DNA of 64,000 nucleotides from Gluconacetobacter takamatsuzukensis (GCF_014174275.1 NZ_JABEQK010000005.1:124001-188000); one strand, 5' to 3'. Shown: positions 9,133-17,927, numbered from the stretch's first letter. The notes: generated by a model from the letters alone, not told the origin. Translations and numbers: made by a program.

Positions 9133-10839
9133 ATGCCGCATGCCAGCCCATTGATCACGATCCTGGTCATCGGCCTGACATTGGCCTTTCTGCTGGGGAT
9201 GGTGGCGACCCGGCTGGGGATTTCGGTACTCGTCGGCTATCTGCTGGCCGGGGTGATGGTGGGGCCGTTTACCCCCGGCTTCGTCGCCGACCAGGGGCTG
9301 GCGCCGCAACTGGCCGATGTCGGCGTGATTCTGCTGATGTTCGGCGTCGGGCTGCATTTCTCGGTCAAGGACCTGATGGCGGTGCGGGCGGTGGCGCTGC
9401 CCGGATCGGTCGCACAGGTGGCGCTGTCGGCGGGTACCGGCACCGGGCTGGGGCTGCTGATGGGCTGGCGCCTGCCGACCGCGCTGATCTTCGGCCTGTC
9501 GCTGGGGGTGGCCAGTACCGTGGTGCTGATGCGGGCGCTGGAAGAAAAGCGGCTGATGGAGACCGAGCGCGGGCGGCTGGCCATCGGCTGGCTGGTGATC
9601 CAGGACGTGATCACGGTGCTGGCGCTGGTGATGCTGCCGGCGCTGATGCCGGACATGAAGAACGGCGCCACCCATGCCCCCACCCTGCTGGAGCTGGGGT
9701 GGACGCTGGGCCTGACGCTGGGGAAGGTCGCGGCCTTCGTCGCGCTGATGCTGCTGGTAGGACGGCGGGTGATCCCGGCCGCGCTGCATTACGTGGCGCG
9801 GACCGGGTCGCGCGAACTGTTCCGGCTGGCGCTGCTGGCGGTGGCGCTGGGGGTGGCCTTTGTCGCGTCCAGCTTCTTCGGCGTGTCGTTTGCGCTGGGG
9901 GCGTTCGTGGCCGGGATGGTGCTGAGCGAATCCGCCCTGAGCCAGCATGCGGCCGAGGAGACGCTGCCGCTGCGCGATGCGTTTGCCGTGCTGTTCTTCA
10001 TCTCGATCGGGATGCTGTTCGACCCGTCGGTGCTGGTGCGCCATCCGGGCGTGCTGCTGGCCGCGCTGGCGGTGGTGCTTGTCATGACGCCGCTGATCGT
10101 CTTCGCGACCCTGCGGGTGCTGGGAGAGCGGCGGCAGACGGCGCTGACCATGGCGGCGGGGCTGGCGCAGATCGGCGAGTTCTCGTTTATCCTGACCACG
10201 CTGGGGGCGGATCTGGGGCTGGTGGATTCCTCGACCCGGTCGCTGATCCTGGCGGTGTCGATCCTGTCGATCCTGATGAATCCGCTGGCGTTCCTGATCG
10301 CGGGGCTGCTGGGGCCGTGGGCCGAGCGGCGCGATGCCGCGCGGGCGGGCGCCGCGGCCGAGGCGGTGGCCCATGTCGCGGGGCCGCTGCGCAACCATGC
10401 CGTGGTGGTGGGCTATGGGCGGGTCGGGGCGCTGGTGGCGGAGGGACTGCTGCGCCGGCACTGGCCGCTGCTGGTGATCGAGACCGGGGACAGTGCGATC
10501 GCATCCGTCCGCGCGCAGGGGGGCGAGGCCATTCTGGGCAATGCCGCCGACCCCGCCATTCTGGCCGAGGCGAACATTACGGCGGCGCGCCTGCTGGTGG
10601 TGGCGATTCCCGAGGCGTTCGAAGCCGGACAGGTGGTGGAGCAGGCGCGGGCGGCGAACCCCGCGATCACCATCATCGCCCGCGCCCATTTCGACAGCGC
10701 GGTCGATCATCTGCGGCAATTGGGGGCGGATGTCGTGATCATGGGCGAGCGGGAAATCGCCCATGCCATGCTGGATTATGCCCTGCGCGACACGAAGGGG
10801 CAGGCCGCCGCCCCGTCGCCGCGGACCCTCAGGAGGTGA
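9133..10839 (+). CDS. ybaL: YbaL/Kef-type cation:proton antiporter with TrkA-N domain
   Basis: A 568-residue CPA2-family transporter. Roughly twelve membrane segments occupy residues 5-400, followed by a cytoplasmic TrkA-N (RCK) nucleotide-binding domain whose GYGRVG motif begins near residue 427. The N-terminus, including LVGYLLAGVMVGPFTPGFVADQGLAP and LLMFGVGLHFS-type segments, aligns by eye with E. coli YbaL. It probably exchanges K+ or Na+ for protons and may respond to redox state through NAD(H). AGGAG precedes the start. The last 11 bp overlap the end of a small convergent gene. Confidence 0.93.
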   Translation: MPHASPLITILVIGLTLAFLLGMVATRLGISVLVGYLLAGVMVGPFTPGFVADQGLAPQLADVGVILLMFGVGLHFSVKDLMAVRAVALPGSVAQVALSAGTGTGLGLLMGWRLPTALIFGLSLGVASTVVLMRALEEKRLMETERGRLAIGWLVIQDVITVLALVMLPALMPDMKNGATHAPTLLELGWTLGLTLGKVAAFVALMLLVGRRVIPAALHYVARTGSRELFRLALLAVALGVAFVASSFFGVSFALGAFVAGMVLSESALSQHAAEETLPLRDAFAVLFFISIGMLFDPSVLVRHPGVLLAALAVVLVMTPLIVFATLRVLGERRQTALTMAAGLAQIGEFSFILTTLGADLGLVDSSTRSLILAVSILSILMNPLAFLIAGLLGPWAERRDAARAGAAAEAVAHVAGPLRNHAVVVGYGRVGALVAEGLLRRHWPLLVIETGDSAIASVRAQGGEAILGNAADPAILAEANITAARLLVVAIPEAFEAGQVVEQARAANPAITIIARAHFDSAVDHLRQLGADVVIMGEREIAHAMLDYALRDTKGQAAAPSPRTLRR

Positions 10840-11002
10840 ACAGGACCGACGTGGCGTCGGACAGCGTCGCCATGTCCATTGCCCCGGCACCGGCCAGCAC
10901 CGCCAGGACCCCGGCGCAGAGCAGGACGACCAGGAGGGCGTCGCCCCCGCCCATCCCGCAGGTGGGGGCCGGGCGCATGGGCTGTGCGCAATGGTCGCTC
11001 AT
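10829..11002 (-). CDS. 57-residue predicted membrane protein, coupled to the upstream small gene
   Basis: Reading the minus strand from 11002 gives MSDHCAQPMRPAPTCGMGGG, then a hydrophobic segment (about residues 22-41, DALLVVLLCAGVLAVLAGAG), a short polar tail and TGA at 10829. Its ATG overlaps the stop of the preceding small gene in an ATGA arrangement, a standard sign of translational coupling. The N-terminal 20 residues hold two Cys, one His and three Met, which could bind metal, but this is speculation. I do not recognise the family. The 3' end overlaps ybaL by 11 bp on the opposite strand. Confidence 0.6.
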   Translation of the reverse strand: MSDHCAQPMRPAPTCGMGGGDALLVVLLCAGVLAVLAGAGAMDMATLSDATSVLFTS

Positions 11003-11202
11003 GCCGCCGCCGGGCCGCCCTGGGCCGCGCGGAACTGGCGGGTGACGGTGCGCATCAGCACCGCCAGGTCGGGCGAGGTCTCGTTATGCAGGGAGCGGAC
11101 CCTGTCATGGGCCGCGTAGAAACGGCGCGCATTGAAACCATCCACCAGAATGGCGGCACCGACGAAGACGCCATCGACTTCGATGATCGTGGAACTCAGC
11201 AT
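10999..11202 (-). CDS. small conserved-looking protein, function unknown
   Basis: A 67-residue protein beginning MLSSTIIEVDGVFVGAAI, with a beta-rich start, an FYAAHDRVRSLHN middle and a helical C-terminus. The frame is open further: an ATG at 11301 preceded by GGGGACCG would add 33 residues, and one at 11253 would add 17. I prefer the shorter form because the upstream part (HRGAACHVMKQAG...) looks low-complexity. It ends in the ATGA overlap that couples it to the small membrane protein. The pattern 'EVDGVFVGAA' resembles short uncharacterised alphaproteobacterial proteins, but I cannot name a family. An AT-rich upstream region with TTGACG and TTGACT hexamers probably holds its promoter. Confidence 0.55.
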   Translation of the reverse strand: MLSSTIIEVDGVFVGAAILVDGFNARRFYAAHDRVRSLHNETSPDLAVLMRTVTRQFRAAQGGPAAA

Positions 11203-11301
11203 GGGTTCATGCCCCTGGACCGTGATGCGCCGGCTTGCTCCGGCCTGCTTCATGACGTGACAGGCTGCCCCCCGGTGGGGGCGCCCTGTTCGCAGGGACA
11301 T

Positions 11302-11624
11302 CGGTCCCCGATCGGTTGGTGTTTCGTCATGTCAGCGGCGTCCTGTATTCCACCATGTAAAATAGTGCGTATTCCATAATGCGACGGATATCAACGAGTC
11401 AATCGTCAACACACATGTCGTGTGCGTTGTTTCTGGAAATACCGTTGTGAATCCGTTATAATGAATGGCGCGCGCGCAGAAGCGGGCCGTGGCCCAGGGG
11501 GGCGCGGCCGGACGTTATCTGTCTGGAATCGGGGGGGGTTGGACGGGGGTGAATGCGGGGGCGCCGCGTTCGATGAAGGGATCAGCCCGTCCGCACGGCG
11601 GCTTGCGGCGAAGCCGCCGGGGTG
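11302..11624. other. intergenic region, locally AT-rich, no convincing gene
   Basis: The part from 11320 to 11465 is much less GC-rich than its surroundings. It holds a direct repeat GTATTCCA (11345-11352 and 11369-11376), an imperfect palindrome CACACATGTCGTGTG around 11412-11426, minus-strand TTGACG/TTGACT/TTGATA hexamers suitable as -35 boxes for the small-gene pair, and a plus-strand TATAAT at 11457-11462 with only weak -35 candidates. Open frames downstream of TATAAT are Gly/Arg-rich and unconvincing. Confidence 0.45.
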
Positions 11625-11921
11625 TCAGCGGGTGTAGCTGTAGCCGTACTGGTCGGCCAGGGCCTGGAGGTCGGGGGCGCCGCGCAGGTTCAGCGGGATC
11701 GGCTGCGGGTTCCTGGTGCCGATGACGAAATTATGGTCCGTCATGCGCTGGCAGGTATTGGCCGCCAGCGGGAAGCTGAGCTTGAGTTCCGCGCCCATCT
11801 GGGCCCGCAGGCAGGAAATGTCGGAATCCGTGGGGCGGCGCCCGATTTCCGATGAACACCCCGCCAGCAGGATCGCGGCACCGGCAACCCAACCAAGACC
11901 CGTTCCGTTCTTATGCTTCAT
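11625..11921 (-). CDS. small predicted lipoprotein, function unknown
   Basis: A 98-residue protein starting MKHKNGTGLGWVAGAAILLAGC. The basic n-region, hydrophobic core and LLAGC lipobox (Cys22) predict signal peptidase II processing and membrane anchoring. The mature part has two further cysteines (37 and 57), able to form a disulphide in the periplasm, and ends QYGYSYTR. The start is set by the signal sequence; the open frame runs much further upstream but without protein-like character just before it. I do not recognise a family. Its neighbours give no functional hint. Confidence 0.65.
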   Translation of the reverse strand: MKHKNGTGLGWVAGAAILLAGCSSEIGRRPTDSDISCLRAQMGAELKLSFPLAANTCQRMTDHNFVIGTRNPQPIPLNLRGAPDLQALADQYGYSYTR

Positions 11922-12366
11922 TCCGACCGCCGCCAGCCCCTCTTGGAGCCGTCCATCACCATGATTCGCGCCCGACACCGCCTGACCGGATCGATATCGG
12001 GACACCTTGTCTCGAATCAGCTTGCCATGGATCGCCTGCCCGCGATAGGGCGCGGCGCGCATGACAGAATGGCAGGCTTCGTTCACGCCTTCATGAATTC
12101 GACGGTGTTCGGTCGATCGTGCAACAATATCCAACCGTATTCTCCCGCAAACCGGACAATAATCGAAACCCGGGTGCCCCGTGGCGGGGCTTCGGCCGGC
12201 CCGTGCATAGGTGTCATTACCCATCGTTCGGGTGACGGGGGGCGCTCCATCTGGGCAAAATATTCGGGACCACGACAAGCCATTGCCCCCGTGCGCCGCC
12301 GTCCCCCATCGGCCAGGCCGCCACTTCATTCCGCCGCGCGCCCGTGGCGAAAAACGAGGTGTCAGA
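11922..12366. other. 445-bp intergenic region, less GC-rich than flanks
   Basis: No gene is called here. The minus-strand frame in phase with the lipoprotein stays open to 12224 (ATG) and encodes a YCPVCG motif followed by several His and Cys, but its codon use is mixed and no ribosome site supports it. The promoter of hpnR must lie at the right end; GAGG precedes the hpnR start. No tRNA or terminator was recognised. Confidence 0.4.
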
Positions 12367-13908
12367 ATGAGAATACTCGCCGTCCACCCCAGCGCCCTGA
12401 TGTACACCAAGGTCTTCCTGCGGCTGGAGCCGCTGGGCCTGGAACTGGTGGCAGGCGCCGCCCGGCAGGCCGGGCATGAGGTGAAGATCATCGATCTGCA
12501 GGTGGAAACCCACCGCGACTATTGGCGCATGATCGAGGATTTTCGGCCCCATGCCGTCTGCTTTTCCGGAAACTACCTGGCCAATGTGCCGGAGATCGTC
12601 GATCTGTGCCGCGAGACGCGGGCGCGGATGCCCACCGTCTTCCTGTTCGTCGGCGGCCATTCGGTCTCGTTCATCGCCCGCGACATCCTGGAGCTGGCCG
12701 AGGGGGCGATCGACTGCATCCTGAAGGGCGAAGGCGATGCCACCGTCGGGCAGTTGCTGGATACCCGCCAGGCGGGCGGCGACATCCTGACCGTGCCCGG
12801 CGTGGTGACGCTGACGGGCGAAGGGCCGCCGCCGATCTTCGTCCCGTCGCTGGACACGATCCGCCCGGCGCGGGACCTGCTGCGCCATCGCCGCAAATAT
12901 TTCATCGGGACGCTGGACCCCGCGGCCTCGATCGAATTCGCGCGCGGGTGCCCGTGGGACTGCACCTTTTGCAGCGCCTGGACGTTCTATGGGCGGTCGT
13001 ACCGCACCGCCAGCCCGACCGTGATCGCCGACGAGCTGGAGGCGATCCGCGAGCCCGGGATCTTCATCGTCGACGATGTGGCCTTTGTCCATGCCGAGCA
13101 CGGCATGGCGATCGGCGAGGAAATCAAGCGGCGAGGCATCCGCAAGGAATATTACCTGGAAACCCGCGCCGACGTGCTGCTGCGCAACAAGGAGGTGTTC
13201 CGGTTCTGGAAGGAGCTGGGGCTGAGCTACATCTTCATCGGCATGGAGGCGGTGGACGAGGAAGGGCTGAAGCATTTCCGCAAGCGCGTGTCGCTGGACC
13301 GGAATTTCGAGGCCCTGGAATTCGCCCGCTCGCTGGGGCTGATCGTCGCGATCAACATCATCGCCGATCCGTCCTGGGACCGGAAGCGGTTCGAGGTGAT
13401 CCGGCAATGGTGCCTGGAGATTCCGGATATCGTGAACATCTCGGTCACCACGCCCTATCCGGGCACCGAGATCTGGCATCGGGAGGCGCGGCGCCTGACG
13501 ACGCGGGATTACCGGCTGTTCGACATCCAGCATGCGGTGCTGCCCACCACGCTGCCGCTGGAGGAATTCTACGAGGAACTGGTCAAGACCCAGCAGGTGC
13601 TGAACCAGAAGCATCTGGGCTGGAACGCGATCAAGGACACGATGGGCCTTGCGCTGCGCCTGGCGCTGCGCGGGCAGACCAACTTCCTGACCATGATCTG
13701 GAAGTTCAATTCGGTCTTCAACCCCAAGCTGCAACTGGCCGACCATCGCCGGGTGCCGCGCTACGAGATGCCGGTGCAGCCCGAGGCCGAGGACAAGATC
13801 GACCGCAAGGCACTGTATGTCCACAACCCCGCCGGGCGCCGCAGCCGCGCCATCGACGATGCGACCGAGACCTTCGTGGACGAATCGCGCACCGCGCCGG
13901 CCGATTGA
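12367..13908 (+). CDS. hpnR: B12-binding radical SAM protein, probable hopanoid C-3 methylase
   Basis: A 513-residue protein. Residues 1-150 form a cobalamin-binding-type domain with LEPLGLELVAGAAR and FVGGHSVS. The radical SAM cluster motif CxxxCxxC is Cys195, Cys199, Cys202 (RGCPWDCTFCSAW). A C-terminal extension after residue 400 (LPLEEFYEELVKTQQVL...) is family-specific. The N-terminus MRILAVHPSALMYTK and this layout match HpnR, which adds the C-3 methyl group to ring A of hopanoids in acetic acid bacteria and methanotrophs. HpnJ and other hopanoid radical SAM proteins start differently. GAGG lies eight bases upstream of the ATG. No other hpn gene is adjacent; a copper ATPase gene follows after 106 bp. 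Confidence 0.82.
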   Translation: MRILAVHPSALMYTKVFLRLEPLGLELVAGAARQAGHEVKIIDLQVETHRDYWRMIEDFRPHAVCFSGNYLANVPEIVDLCRETRARMPTVFLFVGGHSVSFIARDILELAEGAIDCILKGEGDATVGQLLDTRQAGGDILTVPGVVTLTGEGPPPIFVPSLDTIRPARDLLRHRRKYFIGTLDPAASIEFARGCPWDCTFCSAWTFYGRSYRTASPTVIADELEAIREPGIFIVDDVAFVHAEHGMAIGEEIKRRGIRKEYYLETRADVLLRNKEVFRFWKELGLSYIFIGMEAVDEEGLKHFRKRVSLDRNFEALEFARSLGLIVAINIIADPSWDRKRFEVIRQWCLEIPDIVNISVTTPYPGTEIWHREARRLTTRDYRLFDIQHAVLPTTLPLEEFYEELVKTQQVLNQKHLGWNAIKDTMGLALRLALRGQTNFLTMIWKFNSVFNPKLQLADHRRVPRYEMPVQPEAEDKIDRKALYVHNPAGRRSRAIDDATETFVDESRTAPAD

Positions 13909-14014
13909 GGGGGATGGCTGACGGGGGCGGTTGACGGGGGCCCGGTGCCGCCACATTTTTCTGTCCGGCATCCGTCCTGAGGCGGGCGCACGGACAGGAG
14001 GCCGCATCGCGCCC

Positions 14015-16426
14015 ATGACATCCGCGCAAACCCTTACCCTTCCGCTGGAAGGCATGACCTGTGCCGCCTGTGCCGCCCGGATCGAAAAGGTGCTGAACCG
14101 GCTGCCGGGGATTACCGCGTCGGTCAATTTCGCCGCCGCGACCGCGACGGTGCAGCGCGGGGACGGCGCCCCGGCGGCCGATGCGATTGTCGGCACCATC
14201 CGTAAGGCGGGGTTCGACGTGCCGGCCCGCCATGTCGCCCTGGCGATCGCGGGCATGAGCTGCGCCGCCTGTGCCACCCGGATCGAGACCGTGCTGAACC
14301 GGCTGCCCGGCGTGACGGCGCAGGTGAGTTTCGCCGGGGAGCGGGCGGAGGTCGGCTACCTGCCCGGGCTGGCCGATCCGCCCTTGCTGATCCGGCAGGT
14401 GGAGAAGGCCGGCTATACCGCCACCCTGCCCCGCGACGGAACCGATGCGGCCCAGGACGATGCCGCGCGCCGGCGGGCCGCCTGGCGGCGGCAGGTCGGG
14501 CTGTTTGCCCTGTCGCTGGTCCTGACGCTGCCGCTGCTGGCCGGCATGATCGCCATGGAAGCCGGCCTGCCGGACCTGCTGCCGATGTGGGCGCAATGGG
14601 GGCTGGCCACGCTGGTGCAGCTGGTCTGCGGGCGCTCGTTCTATCGCCAGGCCTGGAACGCGCTGCGCGGGGGCGGTGCCAACATGGATGTGCTGGTGGT
14701 ACTGGGTACCGGCGTCGCCTGGCTGTCCAGCACCGCGACCCTGCTGCTGGGGCTGGACGGGCCGTTCTATTTCGAATCCGGCGCCACCGTCATCACCCTT
14801 GTCCTGCTGGGCCGGCTGCTGGAGAGCCGGGCCCGGCTGCGCACCCGCGAGGGGGTGGAGCGGCTGATGCGCCTGCAACCGCAGGTCGCGCATGTGGTAG
14901 TGGATGGGACGGTCGTGGACCGGCCGGTGGAGAGCCTGCGGGTGGGCGATGTGTTCGTCGTGCGGCCTGGCGAGAGCATTCCCGTGGACGGCACGATTCT
15001 GGACGGGGAATCGGATATCGACGAATCGATGCTGACGGGCGAGCCCATCCCCGTGGGCAAGGGTGCGGGGGACCCGGTTTCCGGCGCCACCATCAACCGC
15101 GACGGCGTGCTGCATGTCCGCGCCCGGCGGGTGGGGGCGGATACCACCCTGTCGCGCATCGTGCGCATGGTGCAGCAGGCGCAGGGCAGCAAGGACCCGG
15201 TGCAGCATCTGGTGGACCGGGTTTCGGCCGTGTTCGTGCCGGCCGTGCTGAGTGTCGCCGTCCTGACCTTCGTGACCGGGTGGCTGCTGACCGGGCACCC
15301 GGGCGGGGCGCTGACCGGCACCATTGCCGTGCTCGTCATCGCCTGCCCCTGTGCGCTGGGGCTGGCGACGCCGACCGCGATCATGGTCGGGACCGGGCTG
15401 GGGGCGCGTGCCGGGCTGCTGTTTCGCAATGCCGAGGCGCTGGAGCGCGTGCACCGGATCACGACGCTGGTGCTGGACAAGACCGGCACCCTGACCGAGG
15501 GCCGGCCCGGCGTGACCGATATCGTGCCCGCCCCCGGCGTGCCGGCCGCGAGCCTGCTTTCGGCCGCGCTGGCGCTGGAAGAGAATTCGGAACATCCGCT
15601 GGCGCGTGCCATTGCGGCCCATGCCGTCGCGGCCGGTGCGGTGGCGACCCCGGTCCGGGCCGTGCGCGCCCTGCCCGGCCGTGGAGTCGAGGGGCAGGAG
15701 AGCGATGCTTCCGGCGGTACCCTGCGGCTGGGGTCGGCGCGATTCCTGACCGAGTCGGGCTGCGATGCCGACAGCGCCACCGTCGAGCGGCTGGAGCAGC
15801 AGGGCAAGACCGTGATCGGCGTGGCGCGCGATGCCCGCCTGCTGGGCCATATCGCCCTGGCGGACCGGGTCAGGCCCGATGCCGCCGACAGCCTGGCCGC
15901 GCTGCGCGGGCGCGGCATCCATCTGGTGATGCTGACCGGGGACAATGCGCGCACCGCCGCAGCCGTGGCCGGGCAACTGGGGCTGGACGAGATCATTGCC
16001 GGCGTGCTGCCGGACGGCAAGGCGCACGAGATCGAACGCCGTCGCGGGCCGGGGCAGCTTGTGGGCATGGTGGGCGACGGCATCAACGACGCGCCGGCGC
16101 TGGCGGCGGCGGATATCGGCATCGCCATGGGCAGCGGGTCCGACGTTGCGCTGGAGACGGCGGATGTGGTGCTGATGCGCGGCGAGCTGCGCGGGCTGGT
16201 CGATGCCATGGACCTGTCGCGCGCCACGCTGGCCAAGGTGCGGCAGAACCTGTTCTTCGCCTTCGTCTACAACGTCATCGGGATTCCGCTGGCGGCGCTG
16301 GGCTGGCTGAACCCGGCGCTGGCGGGGGCCGCGATGGCTGCCAGTTCGGTCTCGGTGGTATCCAATGCGCTGCTGCTCAATCGCTGGAAGCCGTCCTTGC
16401 GCCGGGGCGGGGCAGCGCATAGCTGA
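14015..16426 (+). CDS. copA: copper-exporting P1B-type ATPase
   Basis: An 803-residue inner-membrane pump that moves Cu+ to the periplasm. Two heavy-metal-associated domains carry MTCAAC (Cys16, Cys19) and MSCAAC (Cys83, Cys86). Then come membrane segments, the actuator TGE motif in MLTGEPIPV, the transmembrane CPC (Cys444-Pro-Cys446), the phosphorylated Asp488 in DKTGTLTEG, the SEHPL nucleotide-binding motif and [10 protein letters not shown] near the C-terminus. AGGAGG stands 14 bases before the ATG, a rather long spacing, but no better start exists. A small chaperone gene follows after 37 bp. No MerR-type regulator or CueR-like operator is visible. Confidence 0.95.
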   Translation: MTSAQTLTLPLEGMTCAACAARIEKVLNRLPGITASVNFAAATATVQRGDGAPAADAIVGTIRKAGFDVPARHVALAIAGMSCAACATRIETVLNRLPGVTAQVSFAGERAEVGYLPGLADPPLLIRQVEKAGYTATLPRDGTDAAQDDAARRRAAWRRQVGLFALSLVLTLPLLAGMIAMEAGLPDLLPMWAQWGLATLVQLVCGRSFYRQAWNALRGGGANMDVLVVLGTGVAWLSSTATLLLGLDGPFYFESGATVITLVLLGRLLESRARLRTREGVERLMRLQPQVAHVVVDGTVVDRPVESLRVGDVFVVRPGESIPVDGTILDGESDIDESMLTGEPIPVGKGAGDPVSGATINRDGVLHVRARRVGADTTLSRIVRMVQQAQGSKDPVQHLVDRVSAVFVPAVLSVAVLTFVTGWLLTGHPGGALTGTIAVLVIACPCALGLATPTAIMVGTGLGARAGLLFRNAEALERVHRITTLVLDKTGTLTEGRPGVTDIVPAPGVPAASLLSAALALEENSEHPLARAIAAHAVAAGAVATPVRAVRALPGRGVEGQESDASGGTLRLGSARFLTESGCDADSATVERLEQQGKTVIGVARDARLLGHIALADRVRPDAADSLAALRGRGIHLVMLTGDNARTAAAVAGQLGLDEIIAGVLPDGKAHEIERRRGPGQLVGMVGDGINDAPALAAADIGIAMGSGSDVALETADVVLMRGELRGLVDAMDLSRATLAKVRQNLFFAFVYNVIGIPLAALGWLNPALAGAAMAASSVSVVSNALLLNRWKPSLRRGGAAHS

Positions 16427-16463
16427 CAACGGGGCGGCATCGCCCCATCAGGGAGACAGAACG

Positions 16464-16673
16464 ATGGAAACGCTTACGATGAACATTACGGGCATGACCT
16501 GCAATGGCTGCGTCACGTCGGTCAGGAATGCGCTGGAGCGGACCGACGGGGTTTCCGCCGCCGAGGTGACGCTGGAGCCCGGGCGGGCCAGGGTCAGCTA
16601 CGACCCGGCCTTTACCTCGCCCGCCGCGCTGCGCATGGCCGTCGAGGATGCCGGATTCGAAATCGCGGCCTGA
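16464..16673 (+). CDS. CopZ-like copper chaperone (single HMA domain)
   Basis: A 69-residue cytoplasmic protein consisting of one heavy-metal-associated fold with the metal-binding MTCNGC motif (Cys14, Cys17). It should hand Cu+ to the ATPase encoded just upstream; the two genes are 37 bp apart and probably co-transcribed. AGGGAGA precedes the ATG. The Asn between the cysteines, rather than Ala or His, is a common variant. Its stop is seven bases from the stop of the convergent ArsC-like gene, so transcription of the two must end in a very short space. Confidence 0.9.
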   Translation: METLTMNITGMTCNGCVTSVRNALERTDGVSAAEVTLEPGRARVSYDPAFTSPAALRMAVEDAGFEIAA

Positions 16674-16680
16674 CCGGCAA

Positions 16681-17034
16681 TCAGGCTTCCAAAGCCGCGT
16701 AGGTTTCGGGCCTGAAGCCTACCGTCAGCTTGCCGTCCACATCGAGGACCGGGCGCTTGATCATGGAGGGCTGGGCCAGCATCAGGTCGATGGCCCGCGC
16801 CGCGTTCAGGTCGGCCTTGTCGGAATCGGGCAGCTTGCGGAACGTGGTGCCCGAGCGGTTCAGCAGGATTTCCCACCCGACCTGGCGGACCCAGCCCTCC
16901 AGCACCGGGCGCGCGATGCCCGCCGCCTTGTAGTCGTGGAACGCGTAGGCCACGCCGTGCGCGTCCAGCCAGGCCCGCGCCTTCTTCATCGTGTCGCATG
17001 CCTTGATGCCGTAGATCGTGACCGCGCGCGCCAT
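16681..17034 (-). CDS. ArsC/Spx family protein (YffB-like)
   Basis: A 117-residue thioredoxin-fold protein. It keeps YGIKACDTMKKA with a single N-terminal cysteine (Cys13), the Spx/YffB arrangement, rather than the arsenate reductase active site in an ars operon. The middle stretch NRSGTTFRKLPD and MIKRPVLD, with the cis-proline region, are family landmarks. YffB-type members are poorly characterised glutathione-dependent or regulatory proteins; arsenate reduction is not supported by context, since no arsB or arsR is near. GAGAGG precedes the ATG. Confidence 0.85.
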   Translation of the reverse strand: MARAVTIYGIKACDTMKKARAWLDAHGVAYAFHDYKAAGIARPVLEGWVRQVGWEILLNRSGTTFRKLPDSDKADLNAARAIDLMLAQPSMIKRPVLDVDGKLTVGFRPETYAALEA

Positions 17035-17157
17035 ATCGCCTCTCTCTGCCTTCCGCCGGGATCGTGCCGGGTACTGCCCGGCATCGACACTTTGAAAACA
17101 GTCTCTTAATATCAGTTTCAAAGCCGCGCCAAATCGGATGAGAGAGCAGGAACAGAC

Positions 17158-17817
17158 ATGATGGCACCCGCAACAACGCGTCACCTCCTCAACCGCCTGT
17201 CGCGGTCCGCACGGCTGCTGCCCGTCGCGGCGCTGGCGCTGGCCATGCCGCTGCGGGCCCATGCCCAGGCCTCGGTCATTACCGGGAACCAGGTCACGCA
17301 GGCGACGGTGGAGACGATCGACCCCGCATCGGGCGAGGTCCTGCTGCGCGACGGCGATGGCGGGCTGATCACGGTCGAGATTCCCCGCACCGTCCATAAC
17401 CTGCCCCATATCCAGCCGGGCGACCGGATCAATATCCGCTTCTTCCAGACCATCGGCGCCGACGTCGTGCCCGCCGACAGCCCGCAGCCGGAATCGACCG
17501 TGACCTCGGCCCATGGCGTGACCAACCGCCACCCGCACGGCATGATGGTGTCGTTCCGCCGCAAGCGGGTACGGATCGCGGCCGTCGATGCCGCGCACAA
17601 CGTGGTGACGACCGTGGGGCCGGCCGATTCCACCCAGACGATCACGGTGCACACCAAGGCCATGCAGGCCCTGCTGCCGACGCTGAAGGTCGGCGATACC
17701 GTCGACGTGACGACGATGGATGCCGTGTCGTTCGAAGTGCTGAACCGCGTGATCACGCCCTCGACCACCGTGCATGAGGGCACCGGCACCGCCGGCGCGG
17801 CCCCCGCCGGCCACTGA
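17158..17817 (+). CDS. secreted two-repeat beta protein, function unknown
   Basis: About 219 residues with a signal peptide (residues 1-37, cleavage after AHAQA) and a mature periplasmic part. Two similar units are visible, near residues 48-100 and 137-192. Each has a short 'VD...A..G/N.V' beta start, a T-I/V-T/E-V strand, a helix-like LP or LLP segment and a final 'GD.(I/V)(N/D)(I/V)' strand. The linker HPHGMMVSFRRKR is rich in His, Met and Arg. The pattern recalls small OB-like barrels, as in CusF, but the metal residues of CusF are not evident. ATG-ATG follows AGCAGG. I cannot name the family. It sits between the ArsC-like gene and pgm. Confidence 0.7.
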   Translation: MMAPATTRHLLNRLSRSARLLPVAALALAMPLRAHAQASVITGNQVTQATVETIDPASGEVLLRDGDGGLITVEIPRTVHNLPHIQPGDRINIRFFQTIGADVVPADSPQPESTVTSAHGVTNRHPHGMMVSFRRKRVRIAAVDAAHNVVTTVGPADSTQTITVHTKAMQALLPTLKVGDTVDVTTMDAVSFEVLNRVITPSTTVHEGTGTAGAAPAGH

Positions 17818-17838
17818 GGGCACGTTTTTTCCCGCACT

Positions 17839-17871
17839 CGCCGCGCCGGCGCGCATCCGCGCGGCGCGGCG
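17839..17871 (+). terminator. GC-rich hairpin after the secreted two-repeat protein gene
   Basis: CGCCGCGCC (17839-17847) pairs with GGCGCGGCG (17863-17871), and GCGC (17851-17854) pairs with GCGC (17859-17862) around an ATCC loop. Only a short T-run follows (GGCGTTTCG), so termination would be partial or Rho-assisted. Confidence 0.45.
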
Positions 17872-17880
17872 GGCGTTTCG

Positions 17881-17927
17881 ATCGTGCTCCATAATGATGC
17901 CACGTCATCATGGGACGGAGGCACGAT
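17881..17927 (+). promoter_or_regulatory. nested inverted repeat upstream of pgm
   Basis: ATCGTGC (17881-17887) and GCACGAT (17921-17927) are exact complements and enclose a second exact pair, ATGATG (17894-17899) and CATCAT (17906-17911). The RNA would form a long interrupted stem about 190 bases before the pgm start. It could be a leader structure, a processing site or an operator; no T-run follows. Confidence 0.4.

Noticed and set aside
11422-11725. Two plus-strand small frames downstream of TATAAT
   Set aside because: Products are Gly/Arg-rich and one overlaps the lipoprotein gene. No ribosome site; better seen as possible non-coding transcript.
11922-12224. Upstream extension of the lipoprotein frame carrying YCPVCG and several His/Cys (possible zinc-finger protein)
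   Set aside because: Codon use is mixed, there is no ribosome site, and in the same frame the lipoprotein has its own complete signal peptide. Homology would be needed to revive it.
13931-13960. TTGACG with CATTTT as a CueR-type copA promoter
   Set aside because: Spacing and hexamers are loosely compatible, but no dyad operator of the MerR family lies between them.
16681-17034. Arsenate reductase (ArsC) annotation
   Set aside because: No ars genes nearby; the single-cysteine YGIKACDTMKKA form is closer to YffB/Spx proteins.
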